In this document: positions 34,439 to 44,109 of the stretch, piece after piece | Layout of the letters: each line of letters begins with the position of its first letter | How positions within the stretch are numbered: position 1 is the stretch's first letter | Origin: Halomonas sp. JB37 | GTDB lineage: Bacteria; Pseudomonadota; Gammaproteobacteria; Pseudomonadales; Halomonadaceae | Direction of reading: 5' to 3' | Length of the DNA stretch: 64,000 nt | Assembly (NCBI RefSeq): GCF_002332255.1 | Contig: NZ_NRGW01000001.1 | Location: forward strand, 2,976,001 to 3,040,000 | Made by a program: the position numbers and the translations under genes | Notes under the pieces: model-generated | The model's database searches: none | Seen by the model: the letters and a program-made list of their open reading frames with translations, nothing else | What the model was told of the DNA's origin: nothing

Positions 34439-37400
34439 TGCGGCGTTAGAGCACACCCGCACCACGCTACTGTTATTGGTGAGCCTGCTTTTGGCGGGTA
34501 CCGTCGCTTGGCAGATGATTCCTAAAGAAGCCAACCCTGACGTTACGATCCCGATGATTTATGTCTCGCTGTCGCTGGAAGGCGTTAGCCCAGAAGACGG
34601 AGAACGGCTGCTCATTCGGCCCATGGAGCAAGAGCTTCGCGGCATTGAAGGGCTACGCAAGTTCACCGCTCAATCCAGCGAAGGGCATGGTTCCATCACT
34701 CTGGAGTTTGATCCCGGCTTTGACCCGGACACCGCGCTGACTGACGTTCGCGACCGGGTAGATATTGCCCGTAGCGAGCTGCCTTCAGAAGCCGATGAGC
34801 CGCGAGTCATGGAGGTCAACGTTTCAGAGTTCCCGGTGTTAACAATTGGCCTTTCCGGGCAGCTGGATACCCGCGAGCGCATTACCGTTGCCAGACGCTT
34901 GCAAGAGGAAATTGAAGGCATCGCCGATGTGCTAGAGGTCGATATTGCCGGCGACCGTGAAGACCTGCTGGAAATAGTCGTTGATCCGCTAGTGCTCGAA
35001 AGCTACGGCGTCGATTTTGATGCCCTGTTTAATCAGGTGTCTCGCAATAATCGCTTGGTCGCTGCGGGTAGTATCGATACCGGCGCCGGGCGTTTAGCGC
35101 TCAAAGTGCCTGGCATCATTGAGTCCCTTGAAGACGTCATGAATATGCCGGTCAAAGTCGAGGATGACAAAGTCGTCACCTTTGGCGACGTAGCATGGAT
35201 TCAGCCTACCTATAAATCTCCTGAGGGTTTTGCCCGTATAGATGGCCAGCCAGCGGTGGTGCTAGAAGTTTCCAAGCGCGCCGGGGCGAACATCATCGCA
35301 ACGATTAGCGCGGTACGTGAGCGTTTAGCACAAGCCGGTGATTTACTGCCCGAGCAGCTGAGCTTCACCACTATTTTGGATGAGTCGACCACCGTTGCCA
35401 ATATGCTTTCAGAGCTATTAAACAACGTATTGACCGCCGTGGTGCTGGTGCTGATTGTGGTGGTCGCGGTGATGGGATGGCGCATGGCGCTGCTAGTCGG
35501 CCTGACGATACCAGGCGCTTTTTTAACCGGCATACTGCTGGTGTGGGCGTTTGGCTTTACGCTCAACATTGTGGTGCTGTTCGCGCTGATTTTAGTGGCC
35601 GGCATGCTGGTGGACGGTGCGATCGTGGTGAGCGAGCTAGCTGACCGCTACTTACGGGATGGCCAAACGCCTCACCAAGCGTGGCTAAACGCCGCGTCAC
35701 GCATGAGCTGGCCGGTAATCGCCTCTACCGCTACCACGCTCGCCGTCTTTATCCCCTTACTGTTCTGGCCCGGCGTGGTGGGTCAATTTATGAAGTACCT
35801 GCCCGCTACGGTGATTCTGTGCCTACTGGCGTCGCTGGCCATGGCGCTGATATTTTTACCAACGCTGGGCCGACTGTTTACCCGCACCGCGACGAACCAA
35901 ACAGATGCTAGCCTTGAGCCCGCCGCCACCTCATTAGGCCGCGGCTATCGGCATGTGCTTGCCCGCTTACTCAAACATCCGGCGTGGGTGTTGCTCGTCA
36001 CCGTGTTGCTAATGGTGCTGCTGTATACCGGCTATGCACGCTTTAATCACGGCATCGATTTTTTCCCTAACGTTGAGCCAGATAGTGCCCAGGTGCTTGT
36101 TCGCGCTCGTGGTGATTTCTCCGCAGAAGAGACCGATGCCATTGTCCAGCGAGTGGAAGCTAAGCTCTCCGGCCTGAGCGAAGTGAGAGCGCTCTATGCG
36201 CGCTCCTTTGCGCTACCCAACGAGCAGATGGGCAATGATGTGATTGGCATGCTCCAATTCCAGTTTATCGACTGGCATAAGCGTCGCCCTGCTCGGGAAA
36301 TATTAGCCGACATGGCCGATCGCACTCGCGATATTCCCGGCATTACGCTTGAATTTCAGGAACAAGAATCGGGCCCCGGCGGCGGCAAGCCGATTGTGCT
36401 AGAAGTGAGCGCCATCAACCCCGATGTTGCCGATGCAGGCGTTGGCCAACTCACCCAGCTAATGCGCGAGCTGGGTGGCTTTGTCGATATTCAGGACAAT
36501 CGCAGCTTGCCGGGCGTGGAGTGGCAGGTGAACGTGGATCGCGAGGCCGCCGCACGCATGGGCACCGACATCACCACGATTGGTAGCGCGGTGCAGCTGC
36601 TCACCACGGGCCTTCAGGTAGCGAGCTACCGGCCGCCGGAAGTCAGCGATGAGGTCGATATTCGCGTGCGCCTACCGCAACACTGGCGCTCGTTAGATCA
36701 GTTAGAGCGCCTGACCATCAACACTCAGCGTGGGCAGGTGCCGATCTCGCATTTCGTGACGCTAGAGCCCGCGCCTAAAGTGGGCACACTTAGCCGTATT
36801 GATGGCCGCCGCGCCATTACGGTTGACGCTGACCTAGCCCCGGGCTATCTCGCCGACGAACGCCTGCGCGCCCTGCTCGACGCCAGCCGCGACAGCCTAC
36901 CCGATGGGCTAATGGTAAACGTTGCTGGCGAGCAGGAAGATCAGCAGGAGTCGATGCAGTTTCTGGTCAGCGCGTTCCTAATCGCTATCGGCCTGATGGC
37001 GATTATTTTGGTGACCCAGTTTAACAGTTTCTATCAGGCGGGCCTGGTGCTGTCGGCGATCGTTTTCTCTACCGCCGGTGTACTGATGGGCCTGCTAATA
37101 ACCGGCCAGGCGTTTGGCATTGTGATGGTGGGCATGGGCGTCATTGCCCTGGCGGGCATCGTCGTCAACAACAATATTGTCTTGATTGACACCTATAACG
37201 AGCTGCGTGACGAAGGCATGACGCCGAGCGAGGCGGCCCTGGAAGCAGGCTGCTTGCGCTTACGCCCGGTACTGCTAACGGCGATCACCACGGTGCTGGG
37301 GCTGATGCCGATGGTACTGGGTATCAACGTCGACCTATTTACCCCTGCGCTCGGCTTTAATGCGCCTTCTGCTCAGTGGTGGACACAGATGTCCAGCGCG

Positions 37401-37514
37401 ATTGCGGGTGGCCTCACCTTCGCCACCGCGCTCACGCTACTGCTCACTCCTTGTATGCTGGTGATTGGCGGCCAATTGCGTCGTGAATCACGAGTAGCCA
37501 GCAGCGAACGATAA
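34422..37514 (+). CDS. RND family efflux transporter, inner-membrane pump
   Basis: The 1030-residue pump begins MRQLINAALEHTRTTLLLL at 34422 with AGGA eight bases ahead, inside the end of the adaptor gene. It has the classic 12-helix layout with two large periplasmic loops: PKEANPDVTIPMIYVSLSLEGVSPEDGERLL after helix 1, helices 2-6 at about 340-520, a second loop after GIDFFPNVEPDS, and helices 8-12 after about 850. In helix 4 the motif is GMLVDGAIVVSE, so one Asp remains where AcrB has the Asp407-Asp408 pair. It uses the proton gradient for efflux. It ends 82 bases before the convergent rsd gene. Confidence 0.93.
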   Translation: MRQLINAALEHTRTTLLLLVSLLLAGTVAWQMIPKEANPDVTIPMIYVSLSLEGVSPEDGERLLIRPMEQELRGIEGLRKFTAQSSEGHGSITLEFDPGFDPDTALTDVRDRVDIARSELPSEADEPRVMEVNVSEFPVLTIGLSGQLDTRERITVARRLQEEIEGIADVLEVDIAGDREDLLEIVVDPLVLESYGVDFDALFNQVSRNNRLVAAGSIDTGAGRLALKVPGIIESLEDVMNMPVKVEDDKVVTFGDVAWIQPTYKSPEGFARIDGQPAVVLEVSKRAGANIIATISAVRERLAQAGDLLPEQLSFTTILDESTTVANMLSELLNNVLTAVVLVLIVVVAVMGWRMALLVGLTIPGAFLTGILLVWAFGFTLNIVVLFALILVAGMLVDGAIVVSELADRYLRDGQTPHQAWLNAASRMSWPVIASTATTLAVFIPLLFWPGVVGQFMKYLPATVILCLLASLAMALIFLPTLGRLFTRTATNQTDASLEPAATSLGRGYRHVLARLLKHPAWVLLVTVLLMVLLYTGYARFNHGIDFFPNVEPDSAQVLVRARGDFSAEETDAIVQRVEAKLSGLSEVRALYARSFALPNEQMGNDVIGMLQFQFIDWHKRRPAREILADMADRTRDIPGITLEFQEQESGPGGGKPIVLEVSAINPDVADAGVGQLTQLMRELGGFVDIQDNRSLPGVEWQVNVDREAAARMGTDITTIGSAVQLLTTGLQVASYRPPEVSDEVDIRVRLPQHWRSLDQLERLTINTQRGQVPISHFVTLEPAPKVGTLSRIDGRRAITVDADLAPGYLADERLRALLDASRDSLPDGLMVNVAGEQEDQQESMQFLVSAFLIAIGLMAIILVTQFNSFYQAGLVLSAIVFSTAGVLMGLLITGQAFGIVMVGMGVIALAGIVVNNNIVLIDTYNELRDEGMTPSEAALEAGCLRLRPVLLTAITTVLGLMPMVLGINVDLFTPALGFNAPSAQWWTQMSSAIAGGLTFATALTLLLTPCMLVIGGQLRRESRVASSER

Positions 37515-37539
37515 GCAAGCAACAAGATGCCACGACGAC

Positions 37540-37560
37540 AAAAGCGCCGCATGGCGGCGC
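37540..37560. terminator. GC-rich hairpin between convergent RND and rsd genes
   Basis: A 7-bp stem GCGCCGC/GCGGCGC around ATG. On the minus strand it is followed by four Ts, so it most likely ends rsd transcription; it may also slow transcription from the efflux genes. Confidence 0.65.
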
Positions 37561-37596
37561 CTATTAAACTGTCTGCGTTAGCTTATATAAGGAAAA

Positions 37597-38085
37597 TTAA
37601 GCAGGTGCTTTGGCGTTCTGCGGGCTGTTAGCGGCATGCAGGCGCGCAATCAGCTGGTCTTCGAGCGCGAAGCGCTCCGTCAGGCCTCGGGCCAGACGGT
37701 CAATCCAGGCGGGCAAACGGGCAATATTCTGCTCGCAGCTGAGCGTAGAGCCAAAGTCAGCATCAAACTCCAGCACCATTTCGGTCGACATCTCTAAGCG
37801 CTCTAGTAATTTAGCCGCGATAACTAACGCAGCCTCATCGCCAAAGGCTTGCGCTTCTTCCGAAAGCTGAGGGTAAATTTCAAAATGACCGGCGCTGATG
37901 TAGTCCATCAACTGCTCACTGAAGGTATCGATAGGCGCTTTGCTCACCGCTTCTAGCTCAGCATCACACGCCTCTTTTAGCTCAATGAAGCTAATTAACA
38001 GCTGGCGACGCTGATCTAGCCAGCGGTCAATCAAGGCGTGCACGCCCCCCCAGCGCTCCAGGGCATTTTTGCAATCTTCGAGCAT
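37597..38085 (-). CDS. rsd: Regulator of sigma 70, Rsd/AlgQ family
   Basis: A 162-residue all-helical protein starting MLEDCKNALERWGGVHALIDRWLDQRRQLLISFIELK, the hallmark N-terminus of Rsd/AlgQ. These proteins bind region 4 of the primary sigma factor and shift RNA polymerase toward alternative sigma factors; in Pseudomonas AlgQ also affects alginate and siderophores. The C-terminus (ERFALEDQLIARLHAANSPQ) also fits. AAGGAG stands eight bases before the ATG. It is divergent from the anthranilate operon across a 419-base gap. Confidence 0.92.
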   Translation of the reverse strand: MLEDCKNALERWGGVHALIDRWLDQRRQLLISFIELKEACDAELEAVSKAPIDTFSEQLMDYISAGHFEIYPQLSEEAQAFGDEAALVIAAKLLERLEMSTEMVLEFDADFGSTLSCEQNIARLPAWIDRLARGLTERFALEDQLIARLHAANSPQNAKAPA

Positions 38086-38504
38086 GGAGCTATCTCCTTA
38101 ACGATGCATAACTCGCCATAATTATGCGTGGCGATCTGCATAATCCTATACATAAGTATTTACTTAACGACTCGTTTAGCCGCGACTAGCATTGAATAGG
38201 CTTAGATTCTCTTCTCTTCCTACCCCTGTCAATCCCAGCCAGTACGGTTTCCGTAGCACTAAAAACTCACCCACCATAACACTTTCTTCTATAGCCGATG
38301 GCAAGCGCCCCCAAGCAGCAGGCCATGGCGTGGTGCTAACTTTTTTATGCTCTCACCTTCCGGTGTCTTTTGCGAGCAAAGCAGTAAAGTGCGTAGCAGC
38401 AGGCCTTTTGCAAATATATTTTAAACCTAAACATTTTATGCTTGAATTTTATTACTTCTTTTTCTATCTTCAGAAAAGAGTGTGTTTCCCTGTGGAGAAC
38501 AAAA
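38086..38504. promoter_or_regulatory. Divergent regulatory region, rsd / aminobenzoate operon
   Basis: These 419 bases contain no convincing gene. Near rsd there is an inverted repeat CGCCA/TGGCG flanking CGCATAATTA (around 38112-38132). The stretch from 38400 to 38480 is strongly AT-rich, as expected for a promoter zone. No clear palindrome fitting the MarR regulator encoded downstream was seen by eye. A spurious short open frame covers part of the region. Confidence 0.5.
38442..38470 (+). promoter_or_regulatory. Candidate sigma-70 promoter of the aminobenzoate operon
   Basis: TTGAAT at 38442-38447 and TATCTT at 38465-38470 are separated by exactly 17 bases in AT-rich DNA, and the -10 box is 34 bases ahead of the first ATG. 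Each box matches consensus at four of six positions, so support is moderate. Confidence 0.4.
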
Positions 38505-40790
38505 ATGAGAATCGCCTGCCTCGGCGGAGGGCCAGCCGGCCTTTATTTTGCCATCAGCATGAAACTGCAGGACCCTTCCCATGACATCGTAGTCATCGAG
38601 CGCAACCGTGCAGACGATACGTTCGGCTGGGGCGTGGTTTTATCAGACGAAACCTTAGATAACCTTGCAGCCAATGACCCGGTGAGTGCAGCGCGTATTC
38701 GCGAACATTTCGCTTATTGGGATGATGTAGCGGTCGTCCATAAAGGCGTTAAAACCGTTTCCACCGGCCACGGTTTTTGTGGCATTGGCCGGCGTCAGCT
38801 ATTGATTCTCTTACAGGCCCGCGCACGTGAACTGGGCGTCGAGATGCGCTTTGAAACCGATGCCACGGAAACCAGCATTGACCGTTATCGGCATGAGTAC
38901 GATTTGGTACTGGCCGCCGATGGCCTTAACTCTCGTACGCGCCAAACCTACGCGGAACATTTCAAACCTGATATTGACGTACGAGCGTGTAAGTTTGTCT
39001 GGCTAGGAACGCACCAAACCTTTAACGATGCATTTACCTTTATTTTCGAAAAGACCGAACATGGCTGGGTCTGGGCGCACGCCTATCAGTTTGATAACGA
39101 CACAGCGACCTTTATTGTCGAATGCAGTGAAGCCACCTGGCAGGCATTTGGCTTCGGCGAGCTGAGCCAACAGGCGTCTATTGACGTCTGCGAACGCATT
39201 TTTGCCAAGCACTTAGGTGGGCACCCGCTGATGACCAATGCCCACCATGTGCGCGGCTCGGCGTGGATCAATTTCCCGCGCGTGCTGTGTGAACAGTGGC
39301 GCTATGAAAACGTCGTGCTCATGGGCGATGCCGCCGCGACGGCGCATTTCTCGATTGGCTCAGGCTCCAAACTCGCGCTAGAAAGTGCTATTGCCCTGGC
39401 TAACTGCCTGCACAGCGAGAGCAGCATCGCCACGGCGGTTGCCCGCTATGAAGAAGAGCGTCGTTTCGAGGTGCTGCGCTTACAGTCAGCCGCCCGCAAC
39501 TCTACCGAATGGTTTGAAGAAGTAGAGCGCTACTTGGACCTCGACCCGGTTCAGTTCAACTATTCGCTATTGACGCGCTCCCAGCGCATTAGCCATGAAA
39601 ACCTGCGCGTGCGCGACCCGCAGTGGCTAGAAAGCGCTGAGCGCTGGTTTCAAACCCAAGCAGGCAACCCTGGCAGCGCTCGCGCGCCGATGTTCGCGCC
39701 TTACCAGCTACGTGATATGACGTTGATCAATCGCGTCGTGGTCTCACCCATGGCGCAGTACAAGGCCATTGATGGCTGCCCTACCGATTGGCATTTTAGT
39801 CATTACGCTGAGCGCGCTAAAGGCGGCGCTGGTTTGGTGTATACCGAAATGACCTGCGTTAGCCCCACCGGCCGGATTACCCCAGGCTGCCCGGGGCTGT
39901 ATGCACCTGAACACGAAGCGGCGTGGCGTAGGCTATGTGATTTTGTACACGCAGAAACCAAGGCCAAATTATGCGCGCAGCTGGGCCACTCCGGCGCTAA
40001 AGGCTCCACTCAGTTGGGCTGGGAAGAGATGGATGCCCCGCTTGCCGACGGCAACTGGCCACTGCTTTCAGCCTCCGCGGTGCCGTGGGCCGCGAGTAAC
40101 CAAGTGCCCAAAGCGATGGACCGCGACGATATGGACCGCGTGCGCGATGCGTTTGTCCGTGCCGCGCAGATGGCTGATCGTGCGGGCTTTGACATGATTG
40201 AGATTCATGCAGCACACGGCTATTTGCTCTCTTCATTTATTACCCCGCTGACCAACCACCGCGACGATGAGTACGGCGGTAGCCTTGATAACCGCCTCCG
40301 CTACCCGCTGGAAGTAATTAACGCCGTGCGCAGCGTTTGGCCGGCCCATAAGCCGCTATCGGTCCGTATTTCCGCCAACGACTGGTGCGGCGAAGAAGGC
40401 ATTACTCCCGATGATGCCGTTGAGATTGCCAAGCGTCTGCGCGATGCCCAGGTCGATATCATCGATGTTTCAGCCGGGCAAACGTCGCCACAGGCCAAGC
40501 CGGTGTATGGGCGCATGTTCCAAACGCCGTTTTCTGACCGTATACGCAACGAGACACCGATTGCCACTATGGCCGTGGGCAATATTTACCAAGCCGACCA
40601 CGTGAACTCGATTCTGATGGCCGGTCGCGCCGACTTAGTCTGTATCGCCCGCCCTCATCTTGCTGACCCTTACTGGCTTCTTCACGTAGCGGCAGGGTTA
40701 GGCGACAGCGACGTTGAGTGGCCCGCCCCTTACCGCGCAGGCGCCGATCAGCTACAGCGTTTGGCAGAACGTGGCGAGGGCTGGGTATGA
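38505..40790 (+). CDS. 2-Aminobenzoyl-CoA monooxygenase/reductase-type fusion flavoprotein
   Basis: The 761-residue protein joins two flavoenzymes. The N-terminal half (about 1-380) is a class A FAD monooxygenase with [16 protein letters not shown] and the late [20 protein letters not shown]. The C-terminal half (about 395-760) is an old-yellow-enzyme-type FMN reductase with [41 protein letters not shown] and [10 protein letters not shown]. This architecture belongs to 2-aminobenzoyl-CoA monooxygenase/reductase of Azoarcus evansii, which hydroxylates and then reduces the ring to 2-amino-5-oxocyclohex-1-enecarboxyl-CoA. Databases often label relatives salicylyl-CoA 5-hydroxylase, the main alternative. 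The ATG at 38505 has GGAG seven bases ahead. It overlaps the next gene (ATGA). Confidence 0.9.
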   Translation: MRIACLGGGPAGLYFAISMKLQDPSHDIVVIERNRADDTFGWGVVLSDETLDNLAANDPVSAARIREHFAYWDDVAVVHKGVKTVSTGHGFCGIGRRQLLILLQARARELGVEMRFETDATETSIDRYRHEYDLVLAADGLNSRTRQTYAEHFKPDIDVRACKFVWLGTHQTFNDAFTFIFEKTEHGWVWAHAYQFDNDTATFIVECSEATWQAFGFGELSQQASIDVCERIFAKHLGGHPLMTNAHHVRGSAWINFPRVLCEQWRYENVVLMGDAAATAHFSIGSGSKLALESAIALANCLHSESSIATAVARYEEERRFEVLRLQSAARNSTEWFEEVERYLDLDPVQFNYSLLTRSQRISHENLRVRDPQWLESAERWFQTQAGNPGSARAPMFAPYQLRDMTLINRVVVSPMAQYKAIDGCPTDWHFSHYAERAKGGAGLVYTEMTCVSPTGRITPGCPGLYAPEHEAAWRRLCDFVHAETKAKLCAQLGHSGAKGSTQLGWEEMDAPLADGNWPLLSASAVPWAASNQVPKAMDRDDMDRVRDAFVRAAQMADRAGFDMIEIHAAHGYLLSSFITPLTNHRDDEYGGSLDNRLRYPLEVINAVRSVWPAHKPLSVRISANDWCGEEGITPDDAVEIAKRLRDAQVDIIDVSAGQTSPQAKPVYGRMFQTPFSDRIRNETPIATMAVGNIYQADHVNSILMAGRADLVCIARPHLADPYWLLHVAAGLGDSDVEWPAPYRAGADQLQRLAERGEGWV

Positions 40791-41527
40791 GCCTGACCGG
40801 CAAGCGAGCGGTAATTACCGGCGGCGGTAGCGGTATCGGCGCCGACATGGCGCTGACTTTTGCCAGTGCAGGGGCTGAGGTGACGATTATCGGGCGTCGC
40901 AAAGCGGCTCTGAAATCCGTCGCTGACCAGCATCGTGGTATTCAATTTTCGGTCGTTGATGTCACCGACGAGGCCGCCATGGTGGCTTTTTTTGCCCAGT
41001 TTGGCAGGGTCGACATTGTGGTTGCCAACGCGGGTGCGGCGGAAAGCGCGCCCTTCGCCAAAACGTCGCTTGAACAGTGGCAGCGCATGCTAAACGTTAA
41101 TCTTAGCGGCGTGTTTCTGACGCTACGCGAAGGCCTTAAACAGTTGAATGACGGCGGCCGCCTGATTGCCGTCGCGTCCACCGCAGGCCTTAAAGGCTAT
41201 GCCTATGTGGGCGCTTACTGCGCAGCCAAGCATGGCGTGGTCGGTCTGGTACGAGCCCTGGCTATCGAAACGGCCACGCGTAACATTACCGTAAATGCAC
41301 TGTGCCCCGGTTTTACCGACACGCCGTTATTGGCTGCCAGCGTTGACACCATTGTGGCCAAAACGGGGCAGTCAGCCGAGCAGGCAACCTCGCACTTTGA
41401 AGCGACTAACCCGACCGGGCGGCTGGTCACGCCGGCGGAAGTCAGTGCTACGGCCCTTTGGCTATGTGGCCTCAACAGCAGCGCGATAACCGGGCAGGCA
41501 ATCTCTATTTCAGGCGGTGAAGTATGA
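40787..41527 (+). CDS. Short-chain dehydrogenase, probably hydroxyacyl-CoA type
   Basis: A 246-residue SDR with the cofactor motif [12 protein letters not shown] near residues 11-22, VVANAGAA in place of NNAG, and the catalytic Ser/Tyr/Lys in [21 protein letters not shown]. It ends with a substrate-loop pattern [16 protein letters not shown]. In the ring-reduction route it would oxidise or reduce a hydroxy/oxo alicyclic CoA intermediate, probably the beta-hydroxyacyl-CoA step; this assignment is from operon context. It overlaps the genes on both sides through ATGA junctions. Confidence 0.85.
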   Translation: MSLTGKRAVITGGGSGIGADMALTFASAGAEVTIIGRRKAALKSVADQHRGIQFSVVDVTDEAAMVAFFAQFGRVDIVVANAGAAESAPFAKTSLEQWQRMLNVNLSGVFLTLREGLKQLNDGGRLIAVASTAGLKGYAYVGAYCAAKHGVVGLVRALAIETATRNITVNALCPGFTDTPLLAASVDTIVAKTGQSAEQATSHFEATNPTGRLVTPAEVSATALWLCGLNSSAITGQAISISGGEV

Positions 41528-41985
41528 CGGACGAACGTTTAACCAAAGAACGCCTGCGCTTGTGGCTGCGCATGCTGCGCGTTACCCGCCAGGTAGAGTC
41601 CGCGCTGCGTGAGCGCCTGCGCACGGAATATGACTCTACGCTACCGCGCTTTGACGTCATGGCCGCTTTATCTGCCAATGCAGAAGGCCTGAAAATGAAC
41701 GAGCTATCTCGCCGCCTGCGGGTTTCCAACGGCAACGTCACCGGCATTATTGATCGTTTGGTGGAAGATGGCTTCGTGCAGCGCATTGCGATTGAAGGCG
41801 ACCGTCGTGCCACCCGCGTGTGCCTTACTAAGGCCGGCCAGGAAAGCTTTAACGGCATGGCCGCTGCCCATGAGCGCTGGGTGAATGCACTGTTTGAAGA
41901 AGTCACCGAAGCGGATGCTCATCATATAGGCGAGCTGCTTCACCGCTTACCTACCGATACGAGAACAATAAAATGCAAAGCATGA
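41524..41985 (+). CDS. MarR-family transcriptional regulator
   Basis: A 153-residue winged-helix dimer-type regulator. The DNA-binding part runs from [23 protein letters not shown] through [21 protein letters not shown] to the wing [11 protein letters not shown], as in MarR. Helices at both ends would form the dimer. MarR proteins in aromatic-acid operons are commonly released by the aryl-CoA intermediate. It is embedded within the operon with overlaps on both sides, so it is made in step with the enzymes and probably represses its own operon. Operator not found by eye. Confidence 0.9.
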   Translation: MTDERLTKERLRLWLRMLRVTRQVESALRERLRTEYDSTLPRFDVMAALSANAEGLKMNELSRRLRVSNGNVTGIIDRLVEDGFVQRIAIEGDRRATRVCLTKAGQESFNGMAAAHERWVNALFEEVTEADAHHIGELLHRLPTDTRTIKCKA

Positions 41986-42785
41986 AGGAATTAGTCCCCG
42001 AGCACTTTATCTGGGAAATGAAAGGTGACGTCGCGGTTATTCGACTGAATCGTCCGGAACGTAAAAACCCGCTGACCTTCGAAAGCTACGCTGAGCTTCG
42101 CGATACCTTTCGCGACCTTGCCTACGCTTCGGATGTTCACGCGGTGGTGTTTACCGCTAACGGCGATAACTTCTGCTCGGGCGGCGATGTGCATGAAATT
42201 ATCGGCCCTCTGGTAGGCCGCGACATGAAAGGCCTGCTCGAATTCACCCGCATGACCGGCGACTTGGTCAAGGCGATGCTGAACTGCGGCAAACCGATTA
42301 TCGCCGCCGTCGACGGCATTTGCGTCGGTGCCGGGGCGATTATCGCCATGGCCTCGGATATCCGCTTTGCCACCCCCCGCGCCAGCACCGCATTTCTGTT
42401 TACTCGTGTGGGGCTGGCGGGTTGCGACATGGGTGCCTGCGCGATACTACCGCGCATTATCGGTCAAGGCCGAGCGGCGGATTTGCTCTACAGCGGGCGC
42501 AGCATGAGCGCCGAGGAAGGCCTGCAATGGGGCTTTTATAACCGCGTAGTGACCCCTGAGTCGCTTATTGACGACGCCCTTGCCTACGCCACCCGCCTGG
42601 CTCAAGGGCCTACCTTTGGCCACAGCATTACCAAAACACAGCTTAACCAGGAGTGGTCGATGAGCCTAGAGCAGGCCATTGAATCAGAAGCGCAGGCGCA
42701 GGCTATCTGCATGCAAACCAATGACTTTGAACGCGCCTACCACGCTTTTGTAGCCAAACAAAAACCTGAGTTCAAGGGGGACTGA
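41973..42785 (+). CDS. Crotonase-fold (enoyl-CoA hydratase/isomerase family) protein lacking both hydratase glutamates
   Basis: The 270-residue protein has the oxyanion-hole segments [11 protein letters not shown] (about residues 65-75) and [18 protein letters not shown] (about 110-127), so it binds acyl-CoA. In hydratases of the rat type one catalytic Glu lies in the GGGCELA block and another in the QPE block. Here those positions read Ile and Arg ([14 protein letters not shown]). An Asp in GLAGCDMG is close to the Asp used by dienoyl-CoA isomerases. It may therefore isomerise, hydrolyse or open the ring rather than hydrate. The start ATG at 41973 overlaps marR by 13 bases; an ATG at 41982 is also possible. 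Confidence 0.85.
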   Translation: MQSMKELVPEHFIWEMKGDVAVIRLNRPERKNPLTFESYAELRDTFRDLAYASDVHAVVFTANGDNFCSGGDVHEIIGPLVGRDMKGLLEFTRMTGDLVKAMLNCGKPIIAAVDGICVGAGAIIAMASDIRFATPRASTAFLFTRVGLAGCDMGACAILPRIIGQGRAADLLYSGRSMSAEEGLQWGFYNRVVTPESLIDDALAYATRLAQGPTFGHSITKTQLNQEWSMSLEQAIESEAQAQAICMQTNDFERAYHAFVAKQKPEFKGD

Positions 42786-43918
42786 TGAGCGACAAGAGCT
42801 TCCTAGCATGGCCCTTCTTTGAGGCTAAGCACCGCGATCTTGCTGAGCAGCTTGAAGCATGGTGCCAAGCACAGCTGCCCCGCGATCATAGCGATGTGGA
42901 TGCGACCTGCGTGCAGCTTGTGCGCGACCTGGGCGCGGCGGGCTTCTTACAAGGTACCTCAGGCGAGCATATCGACGTGCGCAGCCTGTGCCTGATTCGC
43001 GAAACGCTGGCCCGCCACGATGGATTGGCCGACTTTGCCTTTGCCATGCAGGGTCTGGGCACCGGCGCAATCAATCTATACGGCAGCGATGAGCAGAAAA
43101 AGTGGCTGGATAAAACCCGCCGCGGCGAAGCGCTTTCGGCGTTTGCTCTCAGCGAGCCTCGTTCTGGCTCAGACGTGGCTCAGCTGGACACCACGGCTGA
43201 GCGCGACGGCGACAGCTACCGCCTCAATGGCGAAAAGACCTGGATTTCCAACGGCGGCATTGCTGATATTTACACGGTCTTCGCTCGCACCGGTGAAGGC
43301 CCTGGCGCCAAAGGGCTTTCCGCCTTTCTAGTGCCTGCAGATACCCTCGGGCTGGAAATTCGTGAGCGCTTGGAGTCTGTAGCGCCTCATCCGTTAGCGC
43401 GGCTAGGCTTTAACGATATGGTGCTACCGGCTAGCGCGCTAATCGGCCAAGCTGGGCAAGGTTTTCGCATTGCCATGTCGGTACTGGATGTTTTCCGCTC
43501 AACGGTAGGTGCCGCGGCCCTCGGCTTCGCACGCCGGGCGCTCGATGAGTCGTTATCTCGCAGCCGCTCTCGCGAGCTGTTCGGCGCCACGCTTTCTGAT
43601 CTGCAGATGGTGCAAGGCCACTTAGCCGATATGGCACTGAACGTCGATGCCGCCGCCCTATTGGTGTATCGCGCTGCCTGGGCTAAAGACCAAGGCGCTG
43701 AACGTGTTACCCGTGAAGCGGCGATGGCCAAGCTTTTTGCCACCGATCAAGCACAGCTCGTTATTGATCAGGCGGTTCAGCTGCATGGCGGTGACGGCGT
43801 ACGTAAAGGCCATATTATCGAAAGCCTCTACCGGGAAATCCGCGCGCTGCGTATTTATGAAGGTGCGTCCGACGTACAAAAAATAGTGATCGCCCGCAGC
43901 ATGCTCGCCGAGGAATAA
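42785..43918 (+). CDS. Acyl-CoA dehydrogenase
   Basis: This 377-residue FAD enzyme has [24 protein letters not shown] (FAD and substrate contacts), [18 protein letters not shown], the mid segment [31 protein letters not shown], and near the end the catalytic base in [16 protein letters not shown] (Glu in YEG). It would desaturate an alicyclic acyl-CoA produced by the fused monooxygenase/reductase, as in beta-oxidation. Its ATG overlaps the preceding stop by one base (TGATG), with AAGGGGG ahead. The following 190 bases hold the repeat structure at 44001-44076. Confidence 0.92.
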   Translation: MSDKSFLAWPFFEAKHRDLAEQLEAWCQAQLPRDHSDVDATCVQLVRDLGAAGFLQGTSGEHIDVRSLCLIRETLARHDGLADFAFAMQGLGTGAINLYGSDEQKKWLDKTRRGEALSAFALSEPRSGSDVAQLDTTAERDGDSYRLNGEKTWISNGGIADIYTVFARTGEGPGAKGLSAFLVPADTLGLEIRERLESVAPHPLARLGFNDMVLPASALIGQAGQGFRIAMSVLDVFRSTVGAAALGFARRALDESLSRSRSRELFGATLSDLQMVQGHLADMALNVDAAALLVYRAAWAKDQGAERVTREAAMAKLFATDQAQLVIDQAVQLHGGDGVRKGHIIESLYREIRALRIYEGASDVQKIVIARSMLAEE

Positions 43919-44000
43919 GCAGACAAATAAACAGCCAGAAGCCACACCGCTTGAGTAAGTTTTATCCAAAACAATAAAACATTACGCCAGACACCGTATC

Positions 44001-44076
44001 CCTGCCCACGGCGCACTTAAGACGTATTTAAGACGTATTTAAGACGTACTTAAGACAGAGCCAAGACGTGGGCAGG
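44001..44076. repeat. Four 11-bp direct repeats enclosed by a 10-bp inverted repeat
   Basis: Units of (C/T)TTAAGACGTA start at 44016, 44027, 44038 and 44049 (the last ends AGA), spaced exactly 11 bases, about one DNA turn. A partial fifth unit, GCCAAGACGTG, follows. CCTGCCCACG at 44001-44010 is perfectly complementary to CGTGGGCAGG at 44067-44076. It ends 33 bases ahead of the CoA-ligase ATG. It may be a phased operator or an mRNA stem. Confidence 0.92.
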
Positions 44077-44109
44077 AATAAACAATGACACCGAATACGG
44101 AGGTTGGTC

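Noticed and set aside
37597-38085. rsd considered as part of the aminobenzoate system because of adjacency
   Set aside because: It is a general sigma-factor regulator, divergently transcribed, with its own ribosome site and terminator; no link is visible.
38192-38584. Open frame of 130 codons in the region before the aminobenzoate operon
   Set aside because: It has no recognisable domain, an odd aromatic-rich middle and overlaps the true start of the fusion flavoprotein in another frame.
40271-40281. Second ops-like match (GGCGGTAGCCT) on the plus strand; a similar GGCGGTAGCGG occurs near 40823
   Set aside because: Both are Gly-Gly-Ser codons inside conserved enzyme motifs (YGGSLDNR and GGGSGIG), not in a leader, so the match is coincidental.
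44016-44059. Repeat array considered as CRISPR-like
   Set aside because: Units are 11 bases with no spacers and no cas genes nearby, so it is a plain tandem repeat.
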